NCBI RefSeq assembly: GCF_016056295.1
Contig: NZ_JAECZB010000026.1
Span: 1-52,904, forward strand
Length of the DNA: 52,904 bases
Reading direction: 5' to 3'
From: Atlanticothrix silvestris CENA357
GTDB lineage: Bacteria; Cyanobacteriota; Cyanobacteriia; Cyanobacteriales; Nostocaceae
This document shows, one piece after another, positions 1-8,348 of the stretch. A program made the position numbers and the translations under genes. The notes beneath the pieces are model-generated. The model ran no database searches. It was given only the letters and a program-made list of their open reading frames with translations, and had not been told where the DNA came from. Numbering within the stretch: position 1 is the first letter of the stretch; each line of letters starts with the position of its first letter.

Positions 1-66
1 GGGGCCCCCTTTGGGGATAAGGGGCAGGGTTAAAGGGTTTGTTTCTTCATCCTTTAACTTTTTCCA
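1..66. repeat. Dispersed repeat copy at left window edge (inverted relative to right edge)
   Basis: Bases 1-39 are the exact reverse complement of 52864-52902. Weaker similarity continues to about base 66 (TTCATCCTTTA is shared). The element is G/C-run rich. It is probably a common intergenic repeat of this genome, and the two copies may explain why the sequence ends here on both sides. Confidence 0.75.
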
Positions 67-100
67 TCTCTTGTTGCTTCTCCTGTGCTCTGTTTCTTCT

Positions 101-625
101 TTATCTACTCCCTAATTGCCCATTGGCTTCGACTAATTCTGATTTGACTCGATTTTTATAGCGTTTAGATATTGCTTGTTCTGGATCAATGCCATCAAAG
201 GTAGGAGGTAGCCAAACTCGGAGGATTAATAGTACTCCTAGCACTAATAAAAAGGCACAAGTTGCTAAAACTTGACTCCAACTTGTTTCTAGAACGCCTT
301 TGACAATGACTTCTCGCAACGCGGAAACAATGGAAACTTCTACAGCTACCCCAATAGACACTCGATGTTCTTGGAGGTAAATAATCAGCAATCGAAATAA
401 TTCAACTAAAATCAGTAAAAAGAGAATATCGGCGGTAACAGCATTAAAATCTAGAGGCGGAAGCAAGGAGAGAAACATATCTCTCACCTGAAGCACCATG
501 AAACTAAATAAACCGATACACAAACAAATCACAATCACATCTTGAATAAATTCCAAGGTTCGCACGACGCGCCCCCGATTTATTTCGTACATAGAAATTG
601 GCGTATTTTCAGCAGGCTTATGCAT
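101..625 (-). CDS. PsiE-family (phosphate-starvation-inducible) membrane protein
   Basis: A small integral membrane protein of the PsiE family; its molecular function is not established. About four hydrophobic segments are visible (a VIVICLCIGLFSFMV stretch, LLILVELFRLLIIYL, a central segment, and LLVLGVLLILRVWL near the C-terminus), with an EHRV loop and a basic tail, which is the usual layout. The start is uncertain. The frame runs up to a TTG at 661, but that lies inside a heptamer repeat, so I prefer the ATG at 625; another ATG lies at 592. None has a clear Shine-Dalgarno. It is convergent with nothing and lies 67 bp beyond the 3' end of the flavodiiron gene on the same strand. Family call good, role unknown. 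Confidence 0.75.
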   Translation of the reverse strand: MHKPAENTPISMYEINRGRVVRTLEFIQDVIVICLCIGLFSFMVLQVRDMFLSLLPPLDFNAVTADILFLLILVELFRLLIIYLQEHRVSIGVAVEVSIVSALREVIVKGVLETSWSQVLATCAFLLVLGVLLILRVWLPPTFDGIDPEQAISKRYKNRVKSELVEANGQLGSR

Positions 626-658
626 GGCTGTATGTGAGGAGATTGGTAAGGAAGTGAG

Positions 659-686
659 CAACTAACAACTAACAACTGACCACTGA
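659..686. repeat. Short tandem heptanucleotide repeat (STRR type)
   Basis: Four 7-bp units in a row: CAACTAA, CAACTAA, CAACTGA, CCACTGA. Heptamer tandem repeats of this sort are typical of Nostoc/Anabaena intergenic DNA. It fills most of the gap between the PsiE-family gene and the flavodiiron gene. Confidence 0.75.
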
Positions 687-691
687 CCAAT

Positions 692-2425
692 TTAATAATG
701 ATTGCCAATTTTGCGGTGATGGACGGCGGTTAGTGCATTTACCTGAGCAACTCGTCCAGTTTGGACGGTGCTATAAATCACCCAATGATCTCCACAATCC
801 ATACGGTTAGTGATTTCACATTCCATATAAGCCAGAGCTTCAGCTAAAATAGGAGACTCATTTGTAGCAGCAGGATATGTTTTGACTCCAGCAAAGCGAT
901 CTGCACCAGGAGCGAAACGCTTGAGGAAATGTTTCATTAATCCTTGATATCTGTCTTCTTCTAAGACGTTTAAAACAAAGCGATCGCCAACGTGCATCAA
1001 AGATTCAATTGCTCTGTCTTTGGCGACTGCGATCGCTACTCCTAAGGGGTTAAGACTTGCTTGTGTTACCCAAGAAGCCAGCATTGCACTTTGAATTTCT
1101 CCTTTTTTGGCGGTGATAATATACAATCCTGTGCTAATTCGCCCTAAAGATTTTTCTAACTCGCTATTAATAGATTTGATTTGTTTAATGGTGCGATCGC
1201 GATTCAACCATTGCCCCATATCTGTACCTGCTTCATCACAAAGTTGTTCTGTAACTTTGCTAGGAATGTCTTTAACTAAAATCGGGGGAAAGGCTTCAGT
1301 TAATCCCAGTTCTTGAAACTTATTGCGTAAGGGATAAACGGGTTCATCTTCTCCTCCTCCCGACTCTAGTAAGCCAATTGCTTGCTTATTGTGAGCAGCA
1401 GCTAAGATAGTGTTTAAAGCAGCTTGAGCTATCAGCGAAGATTGCGGAGGCATTCCAATCACTAAACCAGCGGCTTGGGCAACTAACTCTCGGACTTCTT
1501 GAGGCTCGGCACTATTAATATCTACTAATTCTACCGCCGTACCTGTTTTGGCAATGCCGTGTGCGATCGCTCTTACTAAACTTTCGCTATAACCGTAATC
1601 TTCAACATAAAATAAAGCCACTAATGTCTCTGTTTTGGCTTGCTCTAAACTCCAATTTTGATAGCGTCCAATCCATTCTGGAATATAGTGCTGTAGTAAA
1701 GGCCCATGCCCTGTGCCAACTGTTTTTATTTCTAATTTTTCAATTCGCTTTAAAGCTGCCAACACAGACCGCGCATTCGGCCCCATGAGGCACTCATAGT
1801 AATATTCAAAATCTTCTTCTATTGCCGTGAAATTTTCATCGTAAGTATGATCATCACAGTAATGCATTCCAAACACATCACAGGTGTAAAGAATACTAGT
1901 TTTATGGTCATAAGTAAAGATTGTGTCAGGCCAATGTAAGTTAGGTGCAGAAACAAACTCTAATTCGTGTCCATTACCCAAATCTAAGCGTTCTCCACTT
2001 TTTACCAGCATTGATTTAAAAGGCTGGTGAACCATATCTTCTAAAAATTTTATAGCTACCTTAGCACCAACAATGGTAATAGAAGGAGCTAATTGCAAAA
2101 TATCTTTAACTAAGCCACTATGGTCTGGTTCGGTATGACTAATAATCAAGTAGTCTATCTTATTTGGGTCAATTAATCCTGTAAGTATTTCCAGATATAG
2201 CTGTTCAAACTTGCGATGGGAAGTATCAACTAAAGCTACTTTTTCACCCTGAATTAAAAAAGAATTATAAGTTGTTCCATTCCGTAAACCAAACTCGATA
2301 TCAAAACGCTCTCTGTCCCAATCTAAGCAACGAATAGCAGTTGTTTGAGGAGCAATTTCTACAATTTCAATTGTCAAACGTCCTGGGTTGGGTATAACTT
2401 GAGTAGGCTGTGTGAGTGCGACCAT
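692..2425 (-). CDS. Diflavin flavodiiron protein (Flv3/Flv4 type)
   Basis: A class C flavodiiron protein of cyanobacteria, which reduces O2 to water with electrons from the photosynthetic chain and so protects the photosystems. Three domains in order: a metallo-beta-lactamase-like diiron domain (about 1-260), a flavodoxin domain (about 265-410) and a C-terminal flavin reductase domain (about 420-577). The canonical iron ligands are present: HTEPDH near residue 97, a His in APNLHWPD, an Asp in CDVFG and a His in GHGP. That places it with the canonical-ligand paralogues Flv3/Flv4, not with Flv1/Flv2, which have substituted ligands. No partner flv gene is visible here. Sitting beside bicarbonate and CO2 uptake genes favours the low-CO2-induced Flv4, but I cannot separate Flv3 from Flv4 by eye. 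The ATG at 2425 is the start. Confidence 0.9.
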   Translation of the reverse strand: MVALTQPTQVIPNPGRLTIEIVEIAPQTTAIRCLDWDRERFDIEFGLRNGTTYNSFLIQGEKVALVDTSHRKFEQLYLEILTGLIDPNKIDYLIISHTEPDHSGLVKDILQLAPSITIVGAKVAIKFLEDMVHQPFKSMLVKSGERLDLGNGHELEFVSAPNLHWPDTIFTYDHKTSILYTCDVFGMHYCDDHTYDENFTAIEEDFEYYYECLMGPNARSVLAALKRIEKLEIKTVGTGHGPLLQHYIPEWIGRYQNWSLEQAKTETLVALFYVEDYGYSESLVRAIAHGIAKTGTAVELVDINSAEPQEVRELVAQAAGLVIGMPPQSSLIAQAALNTILAAAHNKQAIGLLESGGGEDEPVYPLRNKFQELGLTEAFPPILVKDIPSKVTEQLCDEAGTDMGQWLNRDRTIKQIKSINSELEKSLGRISTGLYIITAKKGEIQSAMLASWVTQASLNPLGVAIAVAKDRAIESLMHVGDRFVLNVLEEDRYQGLMKHFLKRFAPGADRFAGVKTYPAATNESPILAEALAYMECEITNRMDCGDHWVIYSTVQTGRVAQVNALTAVHHRKIGNHY

Positions 2426-2780
2426 TAGTTTTATCCAAAAAGATGTTATGTGGAGCGAGTCTTCTTACTTCTTATGTTTACTTGAAAAGTTCAATTAGTA
2501 AAATGCCAATTTCTGAAGCTATTGATTAATAATTTTTATAACTTATCGGATTGAATAATCATTGTAATTAATCAATGTTTATCATTAGTAATACCATTCA
2601 TTTAAGCCAAAAAGCCTCGTGTAAAGACACAATTTCTCGTGCCTGATAAGATTTACAAAGTCAAATTTTGGCAATAAGTCTAATAAACACAGCTAAGACG
2701 GAATAATTTCGTATCAGCTATCAAAATAAGCTATGAAAGATGGAATGAGGAGCCAATAACTTAAAGCTCCTCACTTTGAA
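2426..2780. other. Intergenic region with a dispersed repeat copy
   Basis: 355 bp between cmpB and the flavodiiron gene. It holds a copy (about 2603-2636) of a dispersed repeat also found near 34675, recognisable by TAAGCCAAAAAGCCTC followed by GTA-AGAC-CAATTT. No coding frame, and in particular no ABC-transporter ATPase (cmpC/cmpD), is visible. Confidence 0.6.
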
Positions 2781-3620
2781 CTACTTTTGTTCTGTGGGTA
2801 AAATCTTGTTTTGTAACCAACCCATGAATTTGTCTAGTAACAAACCCACTCCACCAATGTAGACTAGTGCCAAGATAATTTCGCTGATGTAATTGTTTTG
2901 GTAAGCATCCCAGATGAAGAAACCTATGCCTACAATACCTGACATCACAATTTCGGCAGCGATAATTGCCAACCAAGCTAAACCAATCGCAATTCTCAAA
3001 CCTGTAAAAATGTAGGGTAAGGCAGCAGGAATGAGGATGTTAAAGAAATAGTCTTTCTTGGAAAGTTGGAGAACTTTAGCAACGTTGTTATAGTCTTGGG
3101 GGATTTCTTTGACACCTACAGCCGTGTTAATTAGAATCGGCCAAATTGCGGTAATAAAAATCACGAACAGTGCGGCGGGTTCGTTTTGTCTTAAAGCTGC
3201 CAAGGAAATAGGAACCCAAGCCAATGGTGGTACAGTTCGCAATAACTGAAACAGAGGATCTAAAGCTTTAGACATGGTTTTATTAATACCGATCGCAATG
3301 CCTAAAGCAATACCAACCACGGCAGCCAAAGAGTAACCAATAGCAACCCGTTGTAGACTAGCCCAAATCTGCCAAAATAATCCTTTATCAATGCCGCCTT
3401 TGTCATAAAAGGGATACAAAATCAAAATCCAAGTATCTTGTATAACCTTAATTGGCCCTGGTAATGTTGCGCCAGGAGTCCAAGAAAATAGTTGCCAGAT
3501 AACTAGAAAAATTGCGATCGCAATAATCGGTGGAACAGCTTCAGAAAACTGTTTTTGAAATCGAGATATAAAGCTATTATCTAATTTAGGGGTTGCTGGT
3601 CTTCGTTGAGCGACTGTCAT
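2781..3620 (-). CDS. cmpB: Bicarbonate ABC transporter permease CmpB (NrtB/CmpB family)
   Basis: The membrane permease of a bicarbonate (or nitrate-type) ABC importer in the cytoplasmic membrane. It shows six or so hydrophobic segments and the cytoplasmic EAA-type loop (around residues 183-205, ending in NILIPAALPYIFTGLR), which contacts the ATPase. Its length of 279 aa is normal for NrtB/CmpB. It lies 59 bp downstream of cmpA on the same strand, so the two are probably one operon. By sequence alone NrtB and CmpB are hard to tell apart; the call rests on the CmpA-type binding protein next door. The usual cmpC and cmpD ATPase genes are missing downstream, so the permease must use ATPases encoded elsewhere or be non-functional. 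An AGGAAAA stretch precedes the ATG. Confidence 0.85.
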   Translation of the reverse strand: MTVAQRRPATPKLDNSFISRFQKQFSEAVPPIIAIAIFLVIWQLFSWTPGATLPGPIKVIQDTWILILYPFYDKGGIDKGLFWQIWASLQRVAIGYSLAAVVGIALGIAIGINKTMSKALDPLFQLLRTVPPLAWVPISLAALRQNEPAALFVIFITAIWPILINTAVGVKEIPQDYNNVAKVLQLSKKDYFFNILIPAALPYIFTGLRIAIGLAWLAIIAAEIVMSGIVGIGFFIWDAYQNNYISEIILALVYIGGVGLLLDKFMGWLQNKILPTEQK

Positions 3621-3679
3621 AACTTGTTTTTCCTAACTGATGAATCTTGTACAGATGCGATAAATTGTGTCTTCAATGA

Positions 3680-5062
3680 CTAAACACTAACTTTCTTGAT
3701 TTGCAGACTCTTGAGATATGCTTCTGGGTTTTGAGGGTCAAATTTTGCGCCATCAAAGAATTCTTCTACACCACGGGATGTATTTGTGGGAATATCAGCA
3801 GTTGCTATTCCTGCTTCTTTTGCAGCTTCTTTCCAAATATCTTCGCGGTTAACTTTATCGATTAATGCTTTAGCTTTGGCAGCATTATTCACGATGTAAT
3901 CTTTGGGCAAAAATCCCCAGCGCACGCTTTCGGTGATAAACCACAAATCATGGCTCTTATAAGGATAAGAAACGCTACCTTTTTCATCTTTCCAATACAA
4001 AGCTGCCATCGATCTGTCATCAATTCTGCGACCTTCACCCATATCGTATTTACCCATAAATGGGTCAATCAAAACATCAACTGGCACATTAAAATAAGCC
4101 CGTTGTGCCAAAATGTTAGCCATTTCTTTACGATTATCAAAGTTATCGCACCATTGTTGAGCTTCCATAATGCCTTTTAACAGTGCTTTCGTAGCTTTGG
4201 GATTTTGGTCAACCCAGTCAGCCCTCATGGCTAGATATTCTTCGGGGTGATTTTTCCAAATTTCTGCTGTTAATGCAGCCATGAAGCCAATTTTGTCTTT
4301 AACGATGCGGAAAGGCCAAGGATCGCCAGTGCTAAAGCCATCCATTGTACCCGTTTTCATGTTGGCGACGGTTTGCGCTGATGGAACTGTGAGTAATTTC
4401 ACGTCTGCATCAGGGTCAATACCACCAGCTGCTAACCAATAGCGAATCCAGAAATCTTGGTTAACGGCGGGGAAGGTTTGGGCGGCGGTGAAGGGTGTGG
4501 GCGAAGCTTTGAGTTTGGAGAATAAAGACTTGGCTCCCGCTAATTGTAAACCTATACCACTACCTTGGTGTTTGTTGGCGATCGCAATTCCATTCCCATG
4601 TGTAACTAATTGCGCCAAAACATACATGGGAATTTTTTGATTACCTTTGGTAATTAAACCTTCTGTAATTAAATGTGGCATTGGCATCTGCCATTGACCA
4701 CCATCAATACCACCACCAGCTGAACCAATTTCGACATTATCTCGTGCTGCACCCCAAGAAGCTTGTTTAGCAAGCTCGACTTTCGTCATGCCATACTTAG
4801 CAAAAAAGCCTTTTTCTTTCGCAATAATTAGAGGTGCTGCTTCTACAATCGGGATATATCCCAAATTCACTGTTGTAGTTTCTGGTGTTTGTTCAGGAGT
4901 CAAATTGGCAACAGGTTGAGTAGTTGTTATTGCTTGCGAACTACCACCACTTAGATTTTCTGGGGGATTTCCTAAACAGCCTTTTAACAATACAGCACCA
5001 GCAGACGTTCCAACTGTTAAAATAAATTTACGGCGGGAAATTTGATTGAAAAAGTCTGACAT
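3680..5062 (-). CDS. cmpA: Bicarbonate-binding lipoprotein CmpA
   Basis: The periplasmic solute-binding protein of a CmpABCD bicarbonate importer, tethered as a lipoprotein. The N-terminus has a twin-arginine start (SRRKF, residues 9-13), a hydrophobic stretch and a lipobox LKGC with Cys29, then a Ser/Thr/Pro-rich linker to about residue 63. The NrtA/CmpA fold follows. At residues 272-276 it reads HPEEY; from memory of the two structures, NrtA has a Lys and CmpA a Glu at this nitrate/bicarbonate-contacting place, so the Glu favours bicarbonate. The context, divergent from the CO2-uptake cassette, agrees. Its length (460 aa) is typical. GAGGAGATATT before the ATG is a good ribosome-binding site. 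Expression is probably induced by low CO2, but I could not pick out a CmpR or NdhR site with certainty. Confidence 0.88.
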   Translation of the reverse strand: MSDFFNQISRRKFILTVGTSAGAVLLKGCLGNPPENLSGGSSQAITTTQPVANLTPEQTPETTTVNLGYIPIVEAAPLIIAKEKGFFAKYGMTKVELAKQASWGAARDNVEIGSAGGGIDGGQWQMPMPHLITEGLITKGNQKIPMYVLAQLVTHGNGIAIANKHQGSGIGLQLAGAKSLFSKLKASPTPFTAAQTFPAVNQDFWIRYWLAAGGIDPDADVKLLTVPSAQTVANMKTGTMDGFSTGDPWPFRIVKDKIGFMAALTAEIWKNHPEEYLAMRADWVDQNPKATKALLKGIMEAQQWCDNFDNRKEMANILAQRAYFNVPVDVLIDPFMGKYDMGEGRRIDDRSMAALYWKDEKGSVSYPYKSHDLWFITESVRWGFLPKDYIVNNAAKAKALIDKVNREDIWKEAAKEAGIATADIPTNTSRGVEEFFDGAKFDPQNPEAYLKSLQIKKVSV

Positions 5063-5432
5063 AATATCTCCTCAAAAATGAATTTCGTTTCTTATTAGGC
5101 ATGACAATTGACGCAAGCAGAATATAATTTCGCTTGGGACAATCTACAGATCATTTCGATCTTTTTTAAATAAAATCAAGTTAAATCCAGGCAATTGCCA
5201 ATTTAAAAAGGCTAATAGGACTAACTGGATATAAAATCTGTTGGTTAAATTAGTTCGGCTTTAGGGCGTTGTTTGGAGATCACTCAATTCGTTGAAACTT
5301 AGTGTACAGGTTTTAAAGTAAAATTGGTTAGTTTTTAACTCCAATTCTTAAATAAATATTAGATTGATCCTATAAGTAAAAGTTTATGATTGTTCATCAA
5401 ATTAACGAATGCTTGCAATACATCTGAGGTTA

Positions 5433-5460
5433 TTGATGATAACTATTAACTTTCTATAAT
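5433..5460 (+). promoter_or_regulatory. Candidate sigma-70-type promoter pointing towards ndhF3
   Basis: TTGATG (5433-5438), a 16-bp spacer and a perfect TATAAT (5455-5460) are seen on the plus strand. It sits about 985 bp upstream of ndhF3, with two apparent insertions in between, so it may be the displaced original promoter of the operon or a chance match in AT-rich DNA. Confidence 0.3.
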
Positions 5461-5535
5461 ACTTGAGTCTTATAACGAGGATGTTTGAAAAGTTTTGGGC
5501 GAATATAATTCGCTACTCTCACTCACTCCCTCTCC

Positions 5536-5743
5536 GCAGGGCTGTTTCATTCCCTAAAAGGCGCTGATTTACAAGCGTTTCAAGCAAAAAAAACAGGTGA
5601 CTAAAAAATCTGATTGGGCAAGAAAATGGTGAACGCACTTAAATTTGCTGGTTGAGGTGGTAGTTTTTCTTTTTCCCACTCAAGCAAATTTCTGATTCAT
5701 ACTCTTGACAAAATCTCTAAGAGATCGAATGAATCAGCCCTGC
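5536..5743. mobile_element. MITE-like element with 17-bp imperfect inverted ends and an 11-bp flanking direct repeat
   Basis: The ends 5536-5552 (GCAGGGCTGTTTCATTC) and 5727-5743 (GAATGAATCAGCCCTGC) are inverted repeats with one mismatch. The same 11 bp, CTCCCTCTCCG, occurs at 5526-5536 and 5743-5753, as expected of a target-site duplication (it overlaps each end by one base). The roughly 200-bp interior has no open frame, so this is a non-autonomous element, if mobile at all. Confidence 0.6.
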
Positions 5744-5837
5744 TCCCTCTCCGAAACGGAACTACGGTGTACACAGAAGTCTTAAAATCCTACCTAAAAC
5801 TGGGTTTTGAACTATGCGATAAATCTCTCAAAGCGCG

Positions 5838-5915
5838 GTCATTGCGAGGAGGAACGACGAAGCAATCCCATTAACCCAACAATTTTTGCGATTACTTCGC
5901 TTCGCTCGTAATGAC
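5838..5915. repeat. Palindromic dispersed repeat (GTCATTGCGAGG type)
   Basis: GTCATTGCGAGGA at 5838 and CTCGTAATGAC at 5905-5915 pair as inverted ends, with inner CGAAGCAATC/GATTACTTCG pairing. This kind of fold-back repeat is widespread in bacterial intergenic DNA. Here it lies inside the IS remnant. Confidence 0.55.
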
Positions 5916-5947
5916 AGTTTATAGCTGCTTTAAACGCTGAAACCTAT

Positions 5948-6139
5948 ATGGAGAGTACTTGTGTGTACACCGTAGCTCTTGCTTGGGCAACTTGGATTAT
6001 TGCTCGACTTGGTGGTTGGTCTGGTTACAAGTCTCAGAAACCTCCCGGTATTAATACTTTGGTTCGCGAGCTTGAGCAGTTTGAATCTACCTTTTTTGGC
6101 TGGAAACTCGCTCTAGGTAAACTTGTGTGTACACCGTAG
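5948..6139 (+). pseudogene. C-terminal fragment of an IS4-family transposase
   Basis: A 63-codon open frame. From about residue 14 on it resembles the C-terminal end of IS4-family transposases as I remember them: ATWIIARLGGW, GYKSQKPPGI, a FES-FFGWKLAL stretch. The stop codon TAG lies in the right inverted repeat of the IS remnant, as is usual for an IS whose transposase runs to the end. The first 13 or so codons come from the duplicated end sequence, not from a gene. Catalytic DDE residues are all missing, so it cannot be active. Confidence 0.6.
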
Positions 6140-6146
6140 CCGTACC

Positions 6147-6196
6147 GGAGAGGGGTTGGGGGAGAGGTCAAATAAGACTTGTCGAACTCACGTTAA
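6147..6196. repeat. Dispersed 50-bp repeat, copy 1 (right half)
   Basis: The 50 bp from GGAGAGGGGTTGGGGG to GTCGAACTCACGTTAA are identical to 14066-14115. A diverged third copy lies at about 45542-45594. In copy 2 the repeat is the right arm of a fold-back element; here the left arm is split off by the two insertions to its left. Confidence 0.8.
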
Positions 6197-6445
6197 ACCA
6201 AATCTAATCCATAGATTAAATTCTATGATTAAACTTGTAGGGATTGATTATATAAGAATTAATTAGAATAAATATCATGTATTTATTTTGCCAAGTAATT
6301 CCTTTTTGGGAAATATAACGGTAAGCTGAAAATAATATTAAGCAAAAATAAAGGTTCTTTATCTACAATCATTGGCTGACTGGGAGCAAGTTTAAGTTAA
6401 TTCCCGGCTTGGCCAATTTCTGTTACAAATCTAGAGGTTAATTTT

Positions 6446-8305
6446 ATGGCTCAGTTTCTACTTGAGACTGTTTGGCTAGTTCCTTGCTATGCCTTAATAG
6501 GTGGAATTTTGGCAATTCCCTGGTCGCCGGGCATCATTCGCAGAACAGGGCCAAGGCCAGCAGGTTATGTAAATTTAGTAATGACATTTTTGGCATTAGC
6601 TCATAGTGTCTTAGCTTTACAATTAACCTTGAATCAACCACCCCACGAAGTATTTATTCCTTGGCTATCTACCGCAGGTTTAAACCTCACTATTACCTTA
6701 GATATTTCTTCGGTAAGTGTAGGTGCAATGGTGATCATAACTGGCTTAAATTTCCTAGCGCAAATTTTCGCGATAGGTTACATGGAAATGGATTGGGGCT
6801 GGGGAAGATTCTATTCTTTATTGGGATTATTTGAAGCGGGATTATGTGCTTTAGCTTTGTGCAATAATCTGTTTTTCAGTTATGTAATTTTGGAAGTTCT
6901 AACATTAGGAACCTATTTATTAGTGGGTTTATGGTTTAGTCAACCTTTGGTAGTAACTGGTGCAAGGGATGCTTTCTTAACCAAGCGGGTAGGAGACTTA
7001 TTTTTGCTGATGGGAGTCTTAGGATTATGGACTTTATCAGGAACTTGGAATTATACAGAACTAGCAGATTGGGCAGCTAATACTCAAGTTGATCCGACGA
7101 TGATAACATTAGTAGGTTTAGCACTAGTTGCCGGGCCGATGGGTAAATGCGCTCAATTTCCTTTGCATTTGTGGTTAGATGAAGCGATGGAAGGCCCTGT
7201 TCCTAGTACAATTTTGCGGAACTCGGTAGTAGTTGCTAGTGGTGCGTGGGTACTAATTAAATTACAACCTGTATTAACTTTATCGCCTGTAGTTTCGTCA
7301 TTTATTGTAGCCATTGGTGCAGTGACTGCTATAGGCGCATCTTTAATTGCGATCGCTCAAATTGATATTAAACGCTGCTTATCTTATTCTGTTAGTGCTT
7401 ACATGGGCTTAGTGTTCATTGCTGTAGGTGCACAACAAGATGATGCAGCCTTATTGTTGGTACTCACCCACGCTGTAGCAGCTGCATTATTAGTAATGAG
7501 TACCGGCGGTATTATCTGGAATGGCATCACCCAAGATGTAACTCTACTTGGCGGCTTATGGACACGTCGCCCCATGTCTGGGTTAGCTTTCATTGTTGGC
7601 ATATTGGGGTTAATTGCTTTTCCCCCTTTAGGTAGCTTTTGGGCTTTGCTGAAATTAGCTGATGGACTGTGGGGAACTTCCCCCTGGTTGGTGGGAATTA
7701 TCATCGCAATCAACGCCTTAACAGCCGTTAGTTTAACTAGAGAATTTTGCTTAATTTTCGGTGGTAAAGCCAAACAAATGAGTGAGCGATCGCCTGAAGT
7801 TCATTGGCCTATGGTACTACCCATGATGATATTACTTGGCTTTGTTCTGCATTTGCCTTTGGTATTACAAAGCTTATCATTACTACCCAATTGGGCAGAT
7901 CTCAATAAAGATGTGGCACTATTACTCATTTGGTCGAGTATCTTTGGTTGCAGCATTAGCGCCATTATTTATTTAGGCAACATTCCCAAGCCAGTCCGCC
8001 TACCTTGGAAACCTTTGCAAGACTTGTTAGCTTACGACTTCTACACACCCAAACTCTATCGCATGACAATCATTTTCAGCGTTGCCCAACTTTCCAAATT
8101 TGCTGATATGATTGACCGCTTTGTAGTTGATGGCATCGTGAATTTGCTGGGATTATTTTCGCTGCTAGGTGGCGAAGGTTTGAAATACAGTACTAATGGA
8201 CAGACCCAGTTTTATGCCTTTACCGTGCTTTTAGGAGTAGGTGCTTTATGTGCATGGATAACTTGGCCATTCTGGGGATTACAGTTTTTAAGTCTAATTT
8301 TTTAA
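6446..8305 (+). CDS. ndhF3: NDH-1MS subunit NdhF3 (low-CO2-inducible CO2 uptake)
   Basis: The NdhF3 subunit of the NDH-1MS complex in thylakoid membranes, which couples electron flow and proton pumping to conversion of CO2 into bicarbonate. 619 aa with about 15 membrane segments and the antiporter-like core of the NuoL/NdhF family (a KCAQFPLHLWLDEAMEGP stretch near 233-250, with conserved Lys and His). The N-terminal PWSPGIIRRTGPRP segment is diagnostic for NdhF3; Arg37 in it matches, as I recall, the Arg that the NDH-1MS structure places near the CupA metal site. First gene of a run ndhF3-ndhD3-CDP-alcohol transferase-cupA. The ATG follows AGAGGT. Regulation by the NdhR/CcmR repressor is expected from the family but no site was identified by eye. 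Confidence 0.95.
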   Translation: MAQFLLETVWLVPCYALIGGILAIPWSPGIIRRTGPRPAGYVNLVMTFLALAHSVLALQLTLNQPPHEVFIPWLSTAGLNLTITLDISSVSVGAMVIITGLNFLAQIFAIGYMEMDWGWGRFYSLLGLFEAGLCALALCNNLFFSYVILEVLTLGTYLLVGLWFSQPLVVTGARDAFLTKRVGDLFLLMGVLGLWTLSGTWNYTELADWAANTQVDPTMITLVGLALVAGPMGKCAQFPLHLWLDEAMEGPVPSTILRNSVVVASGAWVLIKLQPVLTLSPVVSSFIVAIGAVTAIGASLIAIAQIDIKRCLSYSVSAYMGLVFIAVGAQQDDAALLLVLTHAVAAALLVMSTGGIIWNGITQDVTLLGGLWTRRPMSGLAFIVGILGLIAFPPLGSFWALLKLADGLWGTSPWLVGIIIAINALTAVSLTREFCLIFGGKAKQMSERSPEVHWPMVLPMMILLGFVLHLPLVLQSLSLLPNWADLNKDVALLLIWSSIFGCSISAIIYLGNIPKPVRLPWKPLQDLLAYDFYTPKLYRMTIIFSVAQLSKFADMIDRFVVDGIVNLLGLFSLLGGEGLKYSTNGQTQFYAFTVLLGVGALCAWITWPFWGLQFLSLIF

Positions 8306-8348
8306 ATCACCAAGAAAAATATTCACCGCCTTAGATTGTCAAATAGCT

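Larger units (their letters stand above)
5762..6139 (+). mobile_element. Degenerate IS4-type insertion remnant with inverted ends
   Basis: CTACGGTGTACACA at 5762-5775 is the exact inverse of TGTGTACACCGTAG at 6126-6139. The right-end sequence also occurs once inside, so a 20-bp stretch is directly repeated at 5957-5976 and 6121-6140. The outside flanks CCGAAACGGA (5751-5760) and CCGTACCGGA (6140-6149) look like a decayed 10-bp target duplication. Inside are a transposase C-terminal fragment and an unrelated hairpin repeat, so most of the IS has been lost. Confidence 0.6.

Noticed and set aside
692-2425. Flavodiiron protein as Flv1 or Flv2
   Set aside because: The diiron ligands are the canonical set, whereas Flv1 and Flv2 have substituted ligands.
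3680-5062. Binding protein as NrtA (nitrate/nitrite)
   Set aside because: The HPEE residue pattern at 272-275 and the CO2-uptake neighbourhood favour the bicarbonate-type CmpA; no nitrate-assimilation gene is nearby.
5948-6139. 63-aa open frame as an intact small gene
   Set aside because: It is the C-terminal end of an IS4-type transposase framed by the IS inverted repeat.
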